Below are positions 1 to 13,600 of a DNA stretch of 64,000 nt, in pieces. The position numbers and the translations under genes are program-made. The stretch's first letter is position 1, and every line of letters begins with the position of its first letter. Source of the DNA: Crotophaga sulcirostris (Eukaryota > Chordata > Aves > Cuculiformes > Crotophagidae). The notes under the pieces were generated by a model that was not told the DNA's origin, did no database searches, and worked only from the letters and a program-made list of their open reading frames with translations. Location of the stretch: assembly GCA_013397455.1 (NCBI GenBank), contig VYZB01000922.1, positions 88,565-152,564 of the forward strand. The letters are read 5' to 3'.

Positions 1-810
1 TTTCCCCCTGAATCGACTCCTACCAGACTGTTGACATTGCCCAAGAGACAAGGATTTTACAATAGGCAAAGGAATGTCTTAAAGGCATGTCTTAAAAGGG
101 TTTTTTTTGTTTTACATCAACAGTGTTGATTTTCTTAATTGTTGTGCAGGTAACTTTATTCTTCAGATAAGCAAGCAGAAATGAGCATTTCATGTTTTGT
201 TCTGTTTCCATCTACAGTTTCTCATGGCCCTTTCTGATTAGGGACTTCTTGCTTGGTTTCAATAGCATAAGCATGACCAGCCATGTCCTGCCACCTCTTT
301 TCTCCATCCCTATTGATGCTGAAGTCAGGTTTTTACAGTTTAGTTTCAAGCATCCCATATTCCACACCTACAAAAAGGAAAGTCAAGCATTTATTTACGT
401 TGCTACATCAGGGTGTTTTGGCTTTCTCTGTGTGTTAGTCTCCATAAATACTTAGCTGCTTTTCATGTTAGGATTCTTTCAACTGGAAGAAGCTCATATC
501 ATAGAAAATATGCAGTATTTTCATATCTCAACAATTCAGAATATTACGTACCAGCATTAGAAATCTGACACCACTCATGCAGAACTCTCTTCTGTTCCAT
601 TATCTGTCTTACCTGTGTTCTCTCTCTTCGCCAGTTCCTTCTGCTTGCGTTGATTTGGGAACTTTTCCTTTTTATGGAGAAGAACTTCTGACTTTTTTCC
701 TTCCCAGTGGTTGCAGCCTCTTAATTACTCACTCGAATACTTTTAAGGGATCTATTCATGTGTAGAAGGAGTTACTTCTAAGCTTTGTGCTGCTTGTTTT
801 CTCTCACCAG

Positions 811-1690
811 CTTACAAAGATCTCCAAACCAGAGAAGATATAAGGAACGCTGCATGGCATAAACCTGGCTGGGATGAACTAGTCTATTACACAGGTAACC
901 TATTAACTTAGTTGGAATGCTGGAGGCAGGCTTTAGGGCATGCCATCATTTTTGTTCTTCAGTACATTGTACAATGGTGTGTGTGTGTCTGTGTGTGAGG
1001 TGTTCTGCTCTAAGGAAACTGAGGGGTATTTTGCTAAGCTGTAAAGTGAATTTTGCAATTGATCATACAAACTTGGAAGAGTTTCCTAATGGCTAAAAAA
1101 TTGGTGCATTAATAGTAATTTTTTATACAAGCACCTCTCCTGGAGAAGAGTAGATTACTGTAAATGCTTCAGTTTGTGTCCAATAGTGAAAATTATCTTT
1201 AAATGAAATTATTACTTCTAGTGTGTCATGAAATAGGGGAGCCCCTAATAGGGAATTTAGACTTTGGAACTAGAAGCCAGAAGAGATTTGAGATCAAAGT
1301 TAGCTTTCCTAACAAAACTCAATAAAGTGTGCCAAGCATGTCAGGTTTTGGTTCCATGGGGTAACTTTCAAAGGAAGTACCAGAAAACTGTAATGTAACT
1401 TTCATTATGGTGAAAAGGAATAGAAATATTAAGTCTACAAAGGAGCAGGCAGGTTATATTAAAAAGCCACTTGTTCTCAAAACTACTGTGCTTCAGTTAC
1501 AGAATGTTGGAGGTTACTGATGTCTTGGCATATATAATACATTAATACAACAATATCTGTTCAAGTGTCCAAAACTGCTAGTGATGTCTGTTAGTAAAAT
1601 TAAACCCTGTTTCGATTTCTTTCAGTGCCCCTTATTCAGGAAATGGAGTCCAGAATCATGATCCCATTGAAGATTTCTCCACTTCAGTAA
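811..1690 (+). CDS. NIPSNAP2: NIPSNAP2 (GBAS), last two coding exons only
   Basis: This is the 3' end of NIPSNAP2, a mitochondrial protein of the NIPSNAP family linked to mitophagy signalling and bioenergetics. Two exons are visible: 811-894, after a ctctcaccag acceptor and before a gtaacc donor, and 1626-1690, ending in TAA at 1688-1690. They join in phase (ACA G|TG CCC). The first encodes residues such as [20 protein letters not shown] and the second ends in [15 protein letters not shown], matching the strongly conserved C-terminus of the family as I know it. The rest of the gene lies left of the window, and 1-810 is intron. The downstream neighbour PSPH is convergent, as in human. NIPSNAP1 has a related tail, so the assignment to NIPSNAP2 rests partly on synteny with PSPH and CCT6A. 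Confidence 0.92.
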
Positions 1691-2850
1691 AGTCACTGAT
1701 TTCCTTGTGCCTCCGTAGATAAAGTTACAAGTATTTGTCTTAAATTAATTTATGGTATACATTGTATATCATAGTCTGAAATATAAAAGTACTGTATTGA
1801 GCTTATAAAAGAGACCTCTTTTCTTCAGAATCTAATGACCTTTTGCTCTTAGGATTGTACCAGGAGAAAAAGACACATAGAACTGTAATTGAAAAGCTTG
1901 GTTAATTGAAAACAAGTAGAAAGATAAATACGAGTTCCTCTGTGAGACAGCTCCTCAGGCTGGTTGTGGCACACTGTATTTAATATCTCCTGTTACACAG
2001 CCAGTGCCCAGTGTTGGGTAACAGCAGCAGGATGGAGCACACAGGTGCTGTGACCTTTGTGTAGCAGCATAATGACTGCCAACTTTAGAAACAAACGTGG
2101 GAGTTCTGAAATGAGAAACTCTGAAGCCCTGGAGCAGCTCTGAAATACACCTGGCTGTTCTAGAGGCCTGAGATCAGTGAGCAGCTCTGAATTCACAAAC
2201 AGGCAGTTGTTAATCGAGGGCAATACTGTTTGCCAGGCGATAGCTTATGGGCAGAGTAGGCAAGGACTGAAGCCTGTTGTAACTCATAGCACATTTGTGT
2301 AGATATCTACACCTGGATTTAACTCTGTGAAATTAATAACTGCCTTTGTTTGAAGTGTGACCTGCAGTTTTCAGAGAGATAACTGACAAGACGTGGTTGT
2401 CTCAACATTCTGCAGGGAATTGAGTTCTGTTAAATATGTTTATCTCTCCAAATAACTTGGAGGTCTAGGAAAAGGGGTTTAATTTCATAAGCCATCATGA
2501 CTTCAGACATATGCTTGGTTGAGTGTTTCACTAACTGTACAGTAGGTACTTGCCAATTGGTGTGTGAAACTGGCGCATGTTGAGTCAATAGGATTGGCAT
2601 CAAGCAGCGTGTCGTTATGTCCAGTTCTACTTTGGTTTCACTTTTAGACTAGAATATATCAACACTTTTGGTGTCTGCAATGATGTGAACATCCTGTAAG
2701 TGAAAATACTATTTGCTCTTTCAAGTGGCTAGGAGAATCAATGTAACATCCCGAATGTACAAATCAGCTGTGGAATGTCCAGTTTGTACATTTCAATGAG
2801 TTTTCAGGAAGAACATATCAGTCAATAAAATCCTTTTAATTTTCACATTT
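1691..2850 (+). other. NIPSNAP2: Probable NIPSNAP2 3' UTR
   Basis: This AT-rich sequence after the stop codon has no open frame of note and no recognisable repeat. It ends at the first good AATAAA, at 2824-2829, which would give a 3' UTR of about 1.15 kb. The extent is inferred; no transcript evidence is visible. Confidence 0.5.
2824..2829 (+). promoter_or_regulatory. Candidate polyadenylation signal of NIPSNAP2
   Basis: AATAAA lies about 1.13 kb after the NIPSNAP2 stop codon and is followed by T-rich sequence. It is the first canonical hexamer downstream of the stop on this strand. Confidence 0.5.
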
Positions 2851-4290
2851 TATGGCACTTTATATGTATTGCACTGCCTGTGTTTTCTCTCATCTTGCAG
2901 TGTTTATTATGGGAAACTGGAATAATTGCATGGAATATTTCAGCTTGCTTTGCCAAGATCACCTCTCCATGTCAGGGACGGCATTTCCCAGTACTCTGCT
3001 CTCCTGCTCCAGTATCTCCATTACATCCCATTTTGCTCAGTGTGGTAGAGATCAAGAGTGCTGAGGTGATAAACACGAAATATTTTCCCTTTCAATTTTT
3101 CTCCACAAATTATACTTAATATTTCAGGTCTGATTACTTCTTTTCCTCCCATGGGAAATACACTGCACTCCTGCCTTCATTTGAATTTCATCTTGAACAA
3201 AGGCAGTATTTGATCTGATTCTTGTCTGTTTTCATGTTTTTCCTCTGTTGTCAACTGGTTATGGGATCTCACCGAGTGAAATTCTGTACTTTATCAGCTT
3301 CAGGTTCTCAGCTTGACTTACCCAGTGGGCCAAGCACATCATTCTAGCTGTTCCTTCCTGTGAGTTAGTCATGAGCATTGCTATCATTTTGGGCTCATTT
3401 TTGCAGACTTTTGGGACTACTGTTTAGCTGCAAAAGGGAAAGAAGGACGACACCAGCATCTTCCACTTCTTGTTATTTCTCCCATTATCCTCCCATATTT
3501 TGTGTTCTGAGTGAATAGTCCTGGTAACTCCCCTCTCATAACCAGCACTCAGAGACAGAGGTGACAAACGTTTCCAGAGTTGCAGGATTTTGTGGGTTCT
3601 GGTGCAATCTGTGTTTCTTACTTTCAGTTGGGAGCACTAGGGATTAAATTCAATCTGACAGAGCTCTTGCTCCTTAAGGACCATAAAGTTTTGTGTGAAT
3701 AAGAATCTAAGGAATAACTGAATGTTTTGGAGGGTGACATTGCACAGCACAAGTCTCTTCAGCCTTTATCCACTACTGAAGATCTGACTTCTCTTTACCA
3801 TTGTTGTAATGTATTCTGCATGTGCCTCCTGTTGTTCAGAGCTCCAAACTTGGGCTCTGCTGTCATCACAGAGAGATTAGGTCTTGTTATTTTAGTTACA
3901 GATAACTGTGTAAACTCGTCTTTAGTAAAGCCAATCGTTTCTTGCTTCCCTTTGCCTGAACCATTTCCAAAGTTGGTTGTTCCCTGTTGGGAACATTGTT
4001 TTGATTTTTCCTTCTTAATTTCATGACCAAGTCTGCTGCCTTCCTCTGCCTAGCAATACTACAGCATTTCTTAGAGCAGAATTTGTACCATTCAGAACTG
4101 AAATCATTTGCTAATAGCTGGGAAGTGGGGAAGGATGGCTGGAAGCATCTCTGGTAACTATTGGTTCTTGTTCAAGTTCATAGAACTGTAATGAAGGCAC
4201 AATTAAAACTCAAGTTTAGTTGTCCTGTAGTCTTCCTAGAAAAGACTGCAGAATGTTCTTTTGAGGAGTCCCCTCATGCAAGTTGGTTAT

Positions 4291-4508
4291 CACAGAATCA
4301 TGGAATAGTTTGGGTTGGAAGGGACCTCAAAGCCCATCCAGTTCCACCCCCTGCCATGGGCAGAGACACCTCCCACTGGATCAAGGGGTCAAAGCCCCAT
4401 CCAACCTGGACTTCAACACCTCCAGGGATGGGGCAGCCACCACTGCTCTGGGCCTCCCCATCGTCACAGGAAAAAATTTCTTCGTGATATCTCAGTCTTC
4501 CTTCTTAG
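4291..4508 (-). mobile_element. CR1 LINE 3' fragment
   Basis: Begins with the reverse complement of the CR1 tail (cacagaatcatggaa), then the motifs ttgggttggaagggacctc and aacacctccagggatggggc. It is 5' truncated near 4508, and the segment between the two conserved blocks is shortened. Confidence 0.9.
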
Positions 4509-5982
4509 GTAACTAAAGCAATTCTACCTCCTGGAATAATCCCATTCAAATAAAGGGCTTTATCTGAAGTGACGTGTCTGCCCCTGCTCTGAGCCAGGAG
4601 ACCCACCTGAAGTCCAGGTACCACTTGCCTGATGTGTGCTACTCTCCAGATCTTGTTCTGCTGTGTTGGGATATGTTCAGGTAGATCAGTAGCAAGCAAG
4701 GTTGTAGCATTGAAACTTCCCTCAAGCTGCTTTATTCCCTCCTATTTTTTTTATTAGTTTACAGAGCAAAGAGCTGAGCAGCTCATTAAGCCAAATGATC
4801 CTTTTGGTACCTCCTGCACTAGAGGTTGGGCTCAATATGTGCCCACTGGAAGGGGGTGGTATTTTTTTTCAAACCAGTCAGACCTAAAGAGCTCTTGTGA
4901 AATCCTTGGCACGAGGCCACGTTTCCATAGCACTCGGAGTGGCAGAAGACACTGCTGTGAATGTTAACATCCCTGTGGCACAGAGCCTCCCACGCGCTGC
5001 ATTTACCTGAAGTGGAGCACGGCGCAGTGTGTGGGATCAGGGCCTGGAGCTGAGATTTTATTTTAGTGTCCTGTTAACTCAAGAGAAAATCGCACGAAAT
5101 AGAAACCCTTCTGCTTCATGACTAGAACTGCAGAGGAGCACAACGAGCGAGAGCAGACAGAGTTTACACTCCTCCTGCTCATGCAGTCTCGACCGAACAA
5201 AAGCACGATTGTACATGAGCTGCACTTGGAGCTGGCTGAGAGTTTTCTCAGGAAGAATTTCAAAGAGATCATGTTTAGTGCTCCCAGAAGAGTTTGGATG
5301 AGCAGCCTGGCAACTATTGTCTGGCCTGGCTTTTGTGAAGTTCTTTAAACTCTGCATATAGCTATTCAGGAGAGCTTTCGATGTGGCTGCCAGTCTCTAA
5401 AAAGCCACCAGAAGTTGATTTCTGCATTTGTTTTCTTTCAATCCTTCCACTACTCTAAGTGCTGTTGTAACTTCAAGCAATTATTCCCCCCTTTTTTTTG
5501 CCAAAAACATTAGATGGCCTCACTGAGAGCTGCCATTCATCGCTTTCCAGGACTTTCTTAATGCCCTTTTCCCCTGTACCTTTTCTGGTGATGTCTCAGA
5601 ACGGGCAGAACCACGATCTGTTTTAATTGTTGGGGATGCTTAAACTGTTGGACAGGAGGTCTCGCTGCACCTTGATTTCATCTTATTGAGTTAAGGAAGT
5701 CTTGTGCCTGTGATTATCTTGTGGAGGCAGTGTGAGATTTGTGGAAGGTGGGCACATTGCTGCTTTCTCTTCCTACCTATGAATTATATGGTGGGATGAA
5801 GGAGAATTAGCACGCACAGCCTCACCTGCAGTTGCCAGAAAAATACTGGGGCTGTTTGTAAGCACCCAGGAGGTAAGAGCCTGCATAGATGTTTTTCCAA
5901 AACAAACCATGTCAGATCTAAGCATCTTTCCCCAGTAACACAGGAATGAAGGAAGTGGAAGATGTGATACATGTTTTGACAT

Positions 5983-6476
5983 AGAATCACAGAATCATGA
6001 ATGGTTTGGGTCAGAAAGGACCCAAACCCACGGGGAAAACCCATCCAGTTCCACCCCCTGCCATGGGCAGGGACACCTCCCACTGCATCAGGGGGCTCCA
6101 AGCCCCATCCAACCTGGCCTTCAACACCTCCAGGGATGGGGCAGCCACCACTGCTCTGGGAAACCTGGGCCAGGGCCTCCCCACCCTCACAGAAAAACAT
6201 TTCTCCCTAAGGTCTCATCTCAATCTCCCCACTTGCAGCCTAAAACCCTTCCCCCTCATCCTGTCCCTGCACTCCCTGACCAAGAGCCCCTCCCCAGCTT
6301 TCCTGGAGCCCCTTTCAGCACTGGAGGCTGCTCTAAGCTCTCCCCACAGCCTTCTCTTCTCCAGGCTCAACAACCCCAACTCTCCCAGCCTGTCCTCGCA
6401 CAGGAGCTGCTCCAGCCCTTGGATCATCTCCGTGGCCTCCTCTGGGCTCACTGCAACAGCTCCACATCCTTCCAGT
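5983..6476 (-). mobile_element. CR1 LINE 3' fragment, about 490 bases
   Basis: Complete 3' section from the tail octamers through the block encoding the antisense ctgctccagcccttggatc motif. A short insertion or duplication (acccaaacccacgggg) interrupts the usual ggaagggacctcaaagccc stretch near 6020-6040. Confidence 0.92.
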
Positions 6477-7292
6477 AAACATCAGTAACGCTTTTCTCAA
6501 TATCTGAAATTCTTACAAGTCAGGGAACTAAAATCACCACGATGTGTAAGCACAGCTGGTTAAAAAGACAAACTCGGAGCTGTCAGGAACTTGCTGACAA
6601 AGAGGCAGCATTTATCAAGCGTGTTCCATATAGGGACCCTCTTGGATCAGACGCTGCAGCCACGAAAGAGAAATCCTTAAGGATTTGCTAGCTGAAGCTC
6701 AGAGAAATACTGAGAACAGGTTACACTCATTTCTAGCACAGACAGTGTAAGGGTGGGTGATCCATGCTTGAGGCAGAAGAGAGACTACATCAGTGTCACA
6801 GTATTTTTCTTAATCGGTAGACAATTATTTTAAAGGTTGATGACTCAGCTGACATCCAGTTACAGGTTGATGGGGGAGATGGTTAAATAAATAACTCGGT
6901 TGTGTAAACAGCATGACCATTTTACAAAATCACCATTTTGGAGTTCAGTTTAAAGTACTTTTATGAGGTTTGGGAACCACTATGTCATGGCCTTAAAAAT
7001 ATGCTTCTTGGATTCTGCTGAGCACTGCGTGTGTCTCAGATCTGCCTGCACCTCATGTCTGTCAGACTACAGGTTGAGTCACAGTGATGCTGAGTAACAG
7101 AAAACATCTCAGGTGCTCCTGTAACCATATTTTAATGAAATCAGAGATACTTTAGTAATGTTGTCTACCTGTCTGTTCACTATTTAACCTAGTTCTGATA
7201 TTTTTTGAAATGGAAAGTGCTTACTGTACTGTTTACATTTTAGACTATATTATTATTATTATAGATTAGACAAACTTCACATTTGTGGCTCC

Positions 7293-7298
7293 TTTATT
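7293..7298 (-). promoter_or_regulatory. Alternative polyadenylation signal of PSPH (AATAAA)
   Basis: The minus strand reads AATAAA about 385 bases beyond the PSPH stop codon. It would give a longer 3' UTR than the ATTAAA closer in. Confidence 0.35.
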
Positions 7299-7625
7299 AT
7301 TCTTTTGCCTCCCAAAATAAGTAGCTTCAGTATTAGCTCCAATGATTCTGAAACAACAGATAATGCAGTATTAACCAGAGGCCAATCCATTAAGGTATTT
7401 TTAACTTATTGATGATTTCCAACCTTTGGTCTTCACTTGTGAGTGAAAAAACAGTTGAGCTCTTCCACCTCATAAAAAAGTGTTTTAAGGATCTTATCGT
7501 TTTCACTACAAAATATTTGAGTAGAATGGGGCCATTTGCACCACAAGTTTCAGACCAAAGATGAAGGCACCCAACACCCAGAATCATTAAAAAAATCCAG
7601 AACACAACTTTGCTAACAAATATAT

Positions 7626-7631
7626 TTTAAT
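7626..7631 (-). promoter_or_regulatory. Candidate polyadenylation signal of PSPH (ATTAAA)
   Basis: The plus strand reads TTTAAT, so the minus strand reads ATTAAA about 50 bases past the stop codon. A canonical AATAAA lies further on at 7298-7293. Either or both could be used. Confidence 0.35.
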
Positions 7632-7682
7632 TGCATTGTATAATGGACTTATAGCTGTTAAATATATTATTTACTGTATAAT

Positions 7683-10600
7683 TTATCGTTCTTCCAGTTC
7701 TTTTAGCAGTTCATCGAAGTGAGTAATGTACCATTTTGCTTTCTCCTTCACTTGCTTTCTGATTACGTTGCCTCCAAATCCAATGAAGCAGTCCTGGCAA
7801 AACAAAAGGAATGGGCACATACGTTATGGCAGTCCAGCATAAGGAATGGAGCTGAAGTTTGGCTTTAGGATTGGATTTTGAAATTATGGTGTTCCTCCCC
7901 ACCTCTTCCTCTATTTTACTTTGTGTGTTCATTTTTCAGATTTACTAACAAGAACTTGCAGCCTGGTCTTGAGCAGCCTGGTCTAGTGGGAGGTGTCCCT
8001 GCCCATGGCAGGGGGGGTGGAATGAGAAGATCTTTAAGATCACTTCCAACCCAAACCATTCTATGATTCTATGAACTTAATTGACATTAAATTTTGGTTA
8101 CTAGAGCTTGGTTTCAATGGCAAAGTTGTGTCTTGGTAACTTGTACCATCAAAATTCTTTAAATCTGAGACTTTACTGCAAATGTGATGTAAGTGTGATG
8201 CAACATGAAGCCTTTGTGCTCCAGAACGAGTTAACATTCGAACCTGCATGCAGCATCTCAGAGTTATCCCCACGCTGTTTATCTTAACTCTGTTTACCTC
8301 ATTTGATAGATACCAAAAGTAAACATTAACCACATCTTCAATCATTAACCAGGAACAATCAGAATTTCTACATTTTGGAAATCCATCTGCAGTGAAAGTG
8401 CAGTGTTTAAAATTTCCACTGCATTTTTTGCCCTCAGGTCGGAAGCGTTAAGCAAATACTGAGCTGCTTTGGTCAGGTGCAGATTTAGCAGCGAGGGACC
8501 TGCTGTCAGAATTTGCAGCAGCAGCAGCTCTCAGAGTTTGCTCTTGTGCATCTCCTTTCACTGGGATATCCGTGCCCCAGAGCGGGCAAGGAAGGGGCAT
8601 TGAGGTACTTGTATGGAGAGAAAGGTGAGAAAGGGCAATCATAGAATGGGTTGGGCTGGAAGGGACCTGAAAGCCCATCCAGTCCCACGCCCTGCCATGG
8701 GCAGGGACACCTCCCACTGCATCAGGGGGCTCCAAGCCCCATCCAACCTGGCCTCCAACACCTCCAGGGATGGGGCAGCCACCACTGCTCTGGGCAACCT
8801 GGGCCAGGGCCTCCCCACCCTCATCATGAAGAATTTCTTCCCAAGATCTCATCTCCATCTCCCCTCTTGCAGCTCAAAACCGTTCCCTCCCTTCCTATCT
8901 CTGCACTCCCTGATCAAGAGCCCCTCCCCAGCTTTCCTGGAGCCCCTTTCAGTTCTGGGAAGCTGCCCTAAGGTCCCCCTGGAGCCTTCTCATCTCTCTG
9001 TGAAAAGACCATTTATGAAATCTGTCTTTCTATGAAGTTTTTTATCATTTCCCCCTGTCAGGGCTGATCTCTTAAAAGGTATCGTCACCGTACAGTGAGA
9101 TTAAACCCTCTGGCTAGGCCAGCCTCGAATAAATATGCACTGGATCTGTGCCAGAACTTCCTGCTAAGCACCAGTAATCAGTGTTCAGAACCAGGACGTT
9201 GGCAGGGTAAGACCTTTGCACTTACTGTGGGGACACAGGAGGAAAGGCAGATGTGATGCAATCAGCTGGATTTGAGACAGGTCCCTAGGCTGTTGCACAG
9301 TCCTGCCAGACCCAGCCAGCATCCCAGCTTAGAGGCTGACACCTCACTGAGACTGAACTGAGAGATTAGCAGGATGCAGGTTTTCTAGAGGAAAACTACC
9401 AACACAGACCTCTCTTAGGCCGTGGCAGGTGCTAAGTCCCTGAAGTCGTCTAAAGAATTCAAACCACGCTTTTTTTTTTTCCCTCAAAAACTTTGCTCAA
9501 AAGGAATTTATAATTCCAGTTCTTTAATACTTACAGCAGGGGGACAGGCTTCCATGTCTGTGGCTCCATCTCCAATCATAACTACTTTCTTAAAGTGGAA
9601 CTGTTCCTTCAGATGGGTAATCACCTTTCCTTTCCCTCCCGATTCAGCTGTTGGTTGTGTTTCATCGAACCCTGCGTATTCTCCTACAACACAGGGGAAG
9701 GACAGGTTAGACATGCAGCATATTTTCTTGTAAATGAAAGAAGATATGTGCCTATGGTCTTTACTTCAGAGAACAGCTCGTGACATGCAGTCCTGTAGGC
9801 CTCACAATATCTGCATCCCAAAAAAGTAATTAGGAGGTAAGCGTAAAAATGAGAATTTTACCCAAGTTCCCATTGAGGACATTTTCAAAGAGCTGAAAGG
9901 CTGCTAAGGCAAAAGGAGAAACCTCGTACGGGTCATGTTTCATGTTTCAAACTCATTCCCAGTCATTCTGGAGAAGAGCCACAGAGATGATCCAAGGGCT
10001 GGAGCAGCTCCTGTGCGAGGCCAGGCTGGGAGAGCTGGGGTTGTTGAGCCTGGAGAAGAGAAGGCTGTGGGGAGAGCTTAGAGCAGCCTCCAGTGCTGAA
10101 AGGGGCTCCAGGAAAGCTGGGGAGGGGCTCTTGATCAGGGAGGGCAGGGACAGGATGAGGGGGAAGGGTTTTGATCTGCAAGAGGGGAGACTGAGATGAG
10201 ATCTTGGGAAGAAATGTTTTGGTGTGAGGGTGGGGAGGCCCTGGCCCAGGTTGCCCAGAGCAGTGGTGGCTGCCCCATCCCTGGAGGTGTTGAAGGCCAG
10301 GTTGGATGGGGCTTGGAGCCCCCTGATGCAGTGGGAGGTGTCCCTGCCCATGGCAGGGGGTGGGACTGGATGGGCTTTAAGGTCCCTTCTGACCCAAACC
10401 ATCCTGTGATTCTGTGATCCAGTGGGGAGTATGAGCAGTGTGTGAAACACGGCGTGAGAGACAGCCACACTAACGACAGATCTGCTTGATCGCACCAGCT
10501 TAAATTCAAGAGCAGGTCAGAGCACGTCAGTCTCCATACATGTGTCAAAGTCACTGACAGGGAAATTTGCCTCTGAATGCAGGTAAATGTCATAAACTCT

Positions 10601-13600
10601 TTGAGCTTGAAGGAGCAAGAGAAAATGAAACTCTGCTGTCAGCACCTGTAACACATTTTCCCTTTCATACAGCTTGCAGTTCAAAAGTAACCACAGCTCT
10701 GTTACCACCTCAGATAGCTCCAAGTAGGAAAACTGCAAGACCTTACAAAAAATATGAATTCAGGCCATTTTCCAGGCATGAAATAAAGTCATGTGGGCTG
10801 GACTGTCTCTATAGTACAGTATCTGACAGTTCTAACCAAAAAAGTAGCATTAATTAGCAGAGAAAAGGGTCTTTAAGGAAATCTCACCATTAAAGTAAAA
10901 CTTCAGCCTGTTAGCAAAGACGTTTGCTGTTGGAATGTTCAGCTGCAAGGCCACATGCTCCACGATGCTCTGAAACCCCCCAGAGACCAAGAAGATCTGG
11001 ACCCCCCGTTGCTGAAGCCTGCTCACCAGCTCCCTGCAAAGAAAAAGGCATCGCTAAGCGTGAGCGCCTGGCAGCATCGAGGGATAACAAGACAGTTAAA
11101 ATACATCTTTCCTACACCAGGCTGCCTGTGCTTTGTGTTATTCCAGTTTAGTTAGGACGCGTGCTGCTTCCCAGCTCCATCCACCTCTACTGCCTGGAAC
11201 TTTTCCTTCTTTCTCTTGCAAGTTTGTGCGTTCACCTTGCTTGAAAAGAGCTGATAAAAACCATCACGTCCAGAGACAAACAGGTATTTTTGGTTGATCA
11301 GAAACAAGCTCTGCCTATAAATGTTTTCTTTACACTTTCACAATTCTCAGTTTCACAGTATCACAAGGTTGGAAAGGACCTCTGGGATCATTGAGTCCAA
11401 CCTATAACCCAACACCAACACCAACCCAGCATCTAAACCATGGCACTGAGTGCCTCAGCCAATCTCCTCTTAAACATCTCCAGGGTTGGCGACTCCACCA
11501 CCTCCCTGGGCAGCGCATTCCCATGGCCAATCACCCTTTCAGTGAAATCACCCTTTCAGTGAAAAATTTCAGTGAAAAAACTTTCATATAGTTCATGTTA
11601 ATTCACTTGAACAGATGCAGTTCAGATTTTTTTTTTCCTGGAGTTAAAAAACAGCAAGAAAACAAGTCTATAATGCAGAAAAAGTGTAGGGAGATAAAGC
11701 CACTGCCCCAAAATACAAAAGTGGGCAGAGAAGGATGCAAAGTGTACACATTTTCAGACTCAGAGTTGGCTCCCCAGACATCAGTACCATCTTGAGAAGA
11801 AAGCACCAGCTCCAGAAAAGGAATCAAACAAAGGAAAAGTTTTCAGACCCAGTTAATGTTAACGGGGCTGGAAGGCAGAAGTTTTTACGGGATTAGGCTC
11901 GACGGGCAGGAGATCAGCTTGCAGCAGTGCCAAGCAGTAGCAGTAGTAGCAGTAACAGCAGAAATGCTAAACACTGAGAAACAAAGTGAAGGCTTAAAGC
12001 ACAGGGAAGGAGGAAGAAAGGGAAGGAATGAAAAGGAAAATCATGTGATTCTAAATGAGGAAACAATGTTCTCTTTGTTGTTACATCAGCCATGCCTTCT
12101 ACAGAAAAAGCCCAGCATGTGCTTCATTTCACCAAGAAAATACAGGCACAAAATTGTCTGAAACTACTCTATGTGCTAAAAATATTTCAGACTGAGAGCT
12201 ATGACCAGATTTATAGTAAAGAAATTATTTTCAATTTCTTGAAACAATTTGAATAAGAAAAAAAACCTTTCCAGTTTAAATAATTCATGTTTATTCCAAA
12301 ATGAAAGCTAATTAATAGATACATGTATGTATATGTCCCTTTAATGGTTTTTGATACATTTTTAAGGACGTCAGTACAGAATGGGGAGCTCTGAATAGCA
12401 GCTTCTCTAAGCTGAGTCCAGGGTGCGCCTGCGCACAGAAGTGTAAGAGAGAGTTGACAGAATTGCAGAACAGAAGCCAGTAGTTCATATTGGGGGTTAA
12501 ATCTCCTCCCGGTTCCATCGCCCATCAAAAACCAGATGTGATTGAACAGATTATTTTCCATGCCCATTTAATCCCTGAGCCAGAATTTGAGCTTGGCAGC
12601 CAAAATACCAGTCAACACCTAAGACTGTTCTCTTTTCACATGGATGCTTAGCCACTCCATAAGCTCCTGCTACAAGCTTTGTACACAAACAACTTGGAGT
12701 AGGAAAGCAATCTAAACCAGCTCTGTGGTCTGACAGTCTCATTAAAGTCACAGAATTGTGTTGATTTACACAATTTACTGCTTTTGGAAGACTTTTGTGT
12801 TTGATCACTTGGAATTCTTCTTACCTGATTCCTGGTGTTAGCTGAGGAGGGTTGTCAGATATCAATTTTTGCACTTGCTCATAGGAGGGACGTATGAGAC
12901 CTAGTCGTGCTGTTAAAGCTGCTTTGAATGTCACAGTGCCACCCATAGCTCTGCGGGTCCTAAGTCGTGATCCAAAGAGAACAAATCAGTTACACTTGAT
13001 AAGCTGAGGCTTCTCCCAAGAACAGTTAAAGAAGAAAGACAATGAACAAGGTAAGGTTCTAGGTTATACCACATCTATGATGTAAAGGAGAACATTCCTA
13101 CACTGAGAAGATTGGTAGCAATCACTGGTTGCTCCACAGATCGCAGCTCTGCACAGGAAAACTGCTTCAATCTCTCTGTGAGTGCATCTGGGCTGCTGAG
13201 ACCAGTGTTCCTGAACAGCCCAGCGGCCGTTCATAAAAGCCGTTCCCTGAAAGTCACACAACTCTTGTTACGCGCTTCAATTGAAACATCGGCCTCAGAG
13301 AAGCGTTAAGAGAGTTGTCCCCTCTCCTCCATCTCATAACCAGGCTTGCTAGTGCTTAGTCAAGTACAGTGATGAGGCCTGCTCTTGGTCTATGTACCTT
13401 AGAGAAGTGAGGTGAGGATAGTTATGTTGAGTGGCTTCACAATTCCAAAAGAAGTTACTTGCTTCATTGTGCATTAATTCCACATATTATTCCTAAAGTA
13501 AAATCTTCAAAAAAAATCTTCAAACTGTAACAATCTCCTATGACAGAGCTGAATTAATCCCTGTTGTAAATTCATTGTCAAAGATTAACCTTATCCATGC

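Larger units (their letters stand above)
2851..7292. other. Intergenic region between convergent NIPSNAP2 and PSPH
   Basis: No exon of a recognisable protein was found here. The stretch contains two minus-oriented CR1 fragments (4291-4508 and 5983-6476), and the remainder is AT-rich unique sequence. Short open frames, for example at 5118-5348, have no flanking splice or homology support. Confidence 0.6.

Noticed and set aside
5118..5348. Plus-strand frame of 76 codons with a helical, coding-like composition
   Set aside because: No splice sites, no family recognised, and the opposite strand is equally open over the same bases.
9953..10495. Long minus-strand open frame (180 codons), with similar proline/serine-rich frames at 5997, 8448, 24029, 27813 and 34107
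   Set aside because: All lie wholly in CR1 3' fragments and share the same peptides on either strand; they are repeat artefacts.
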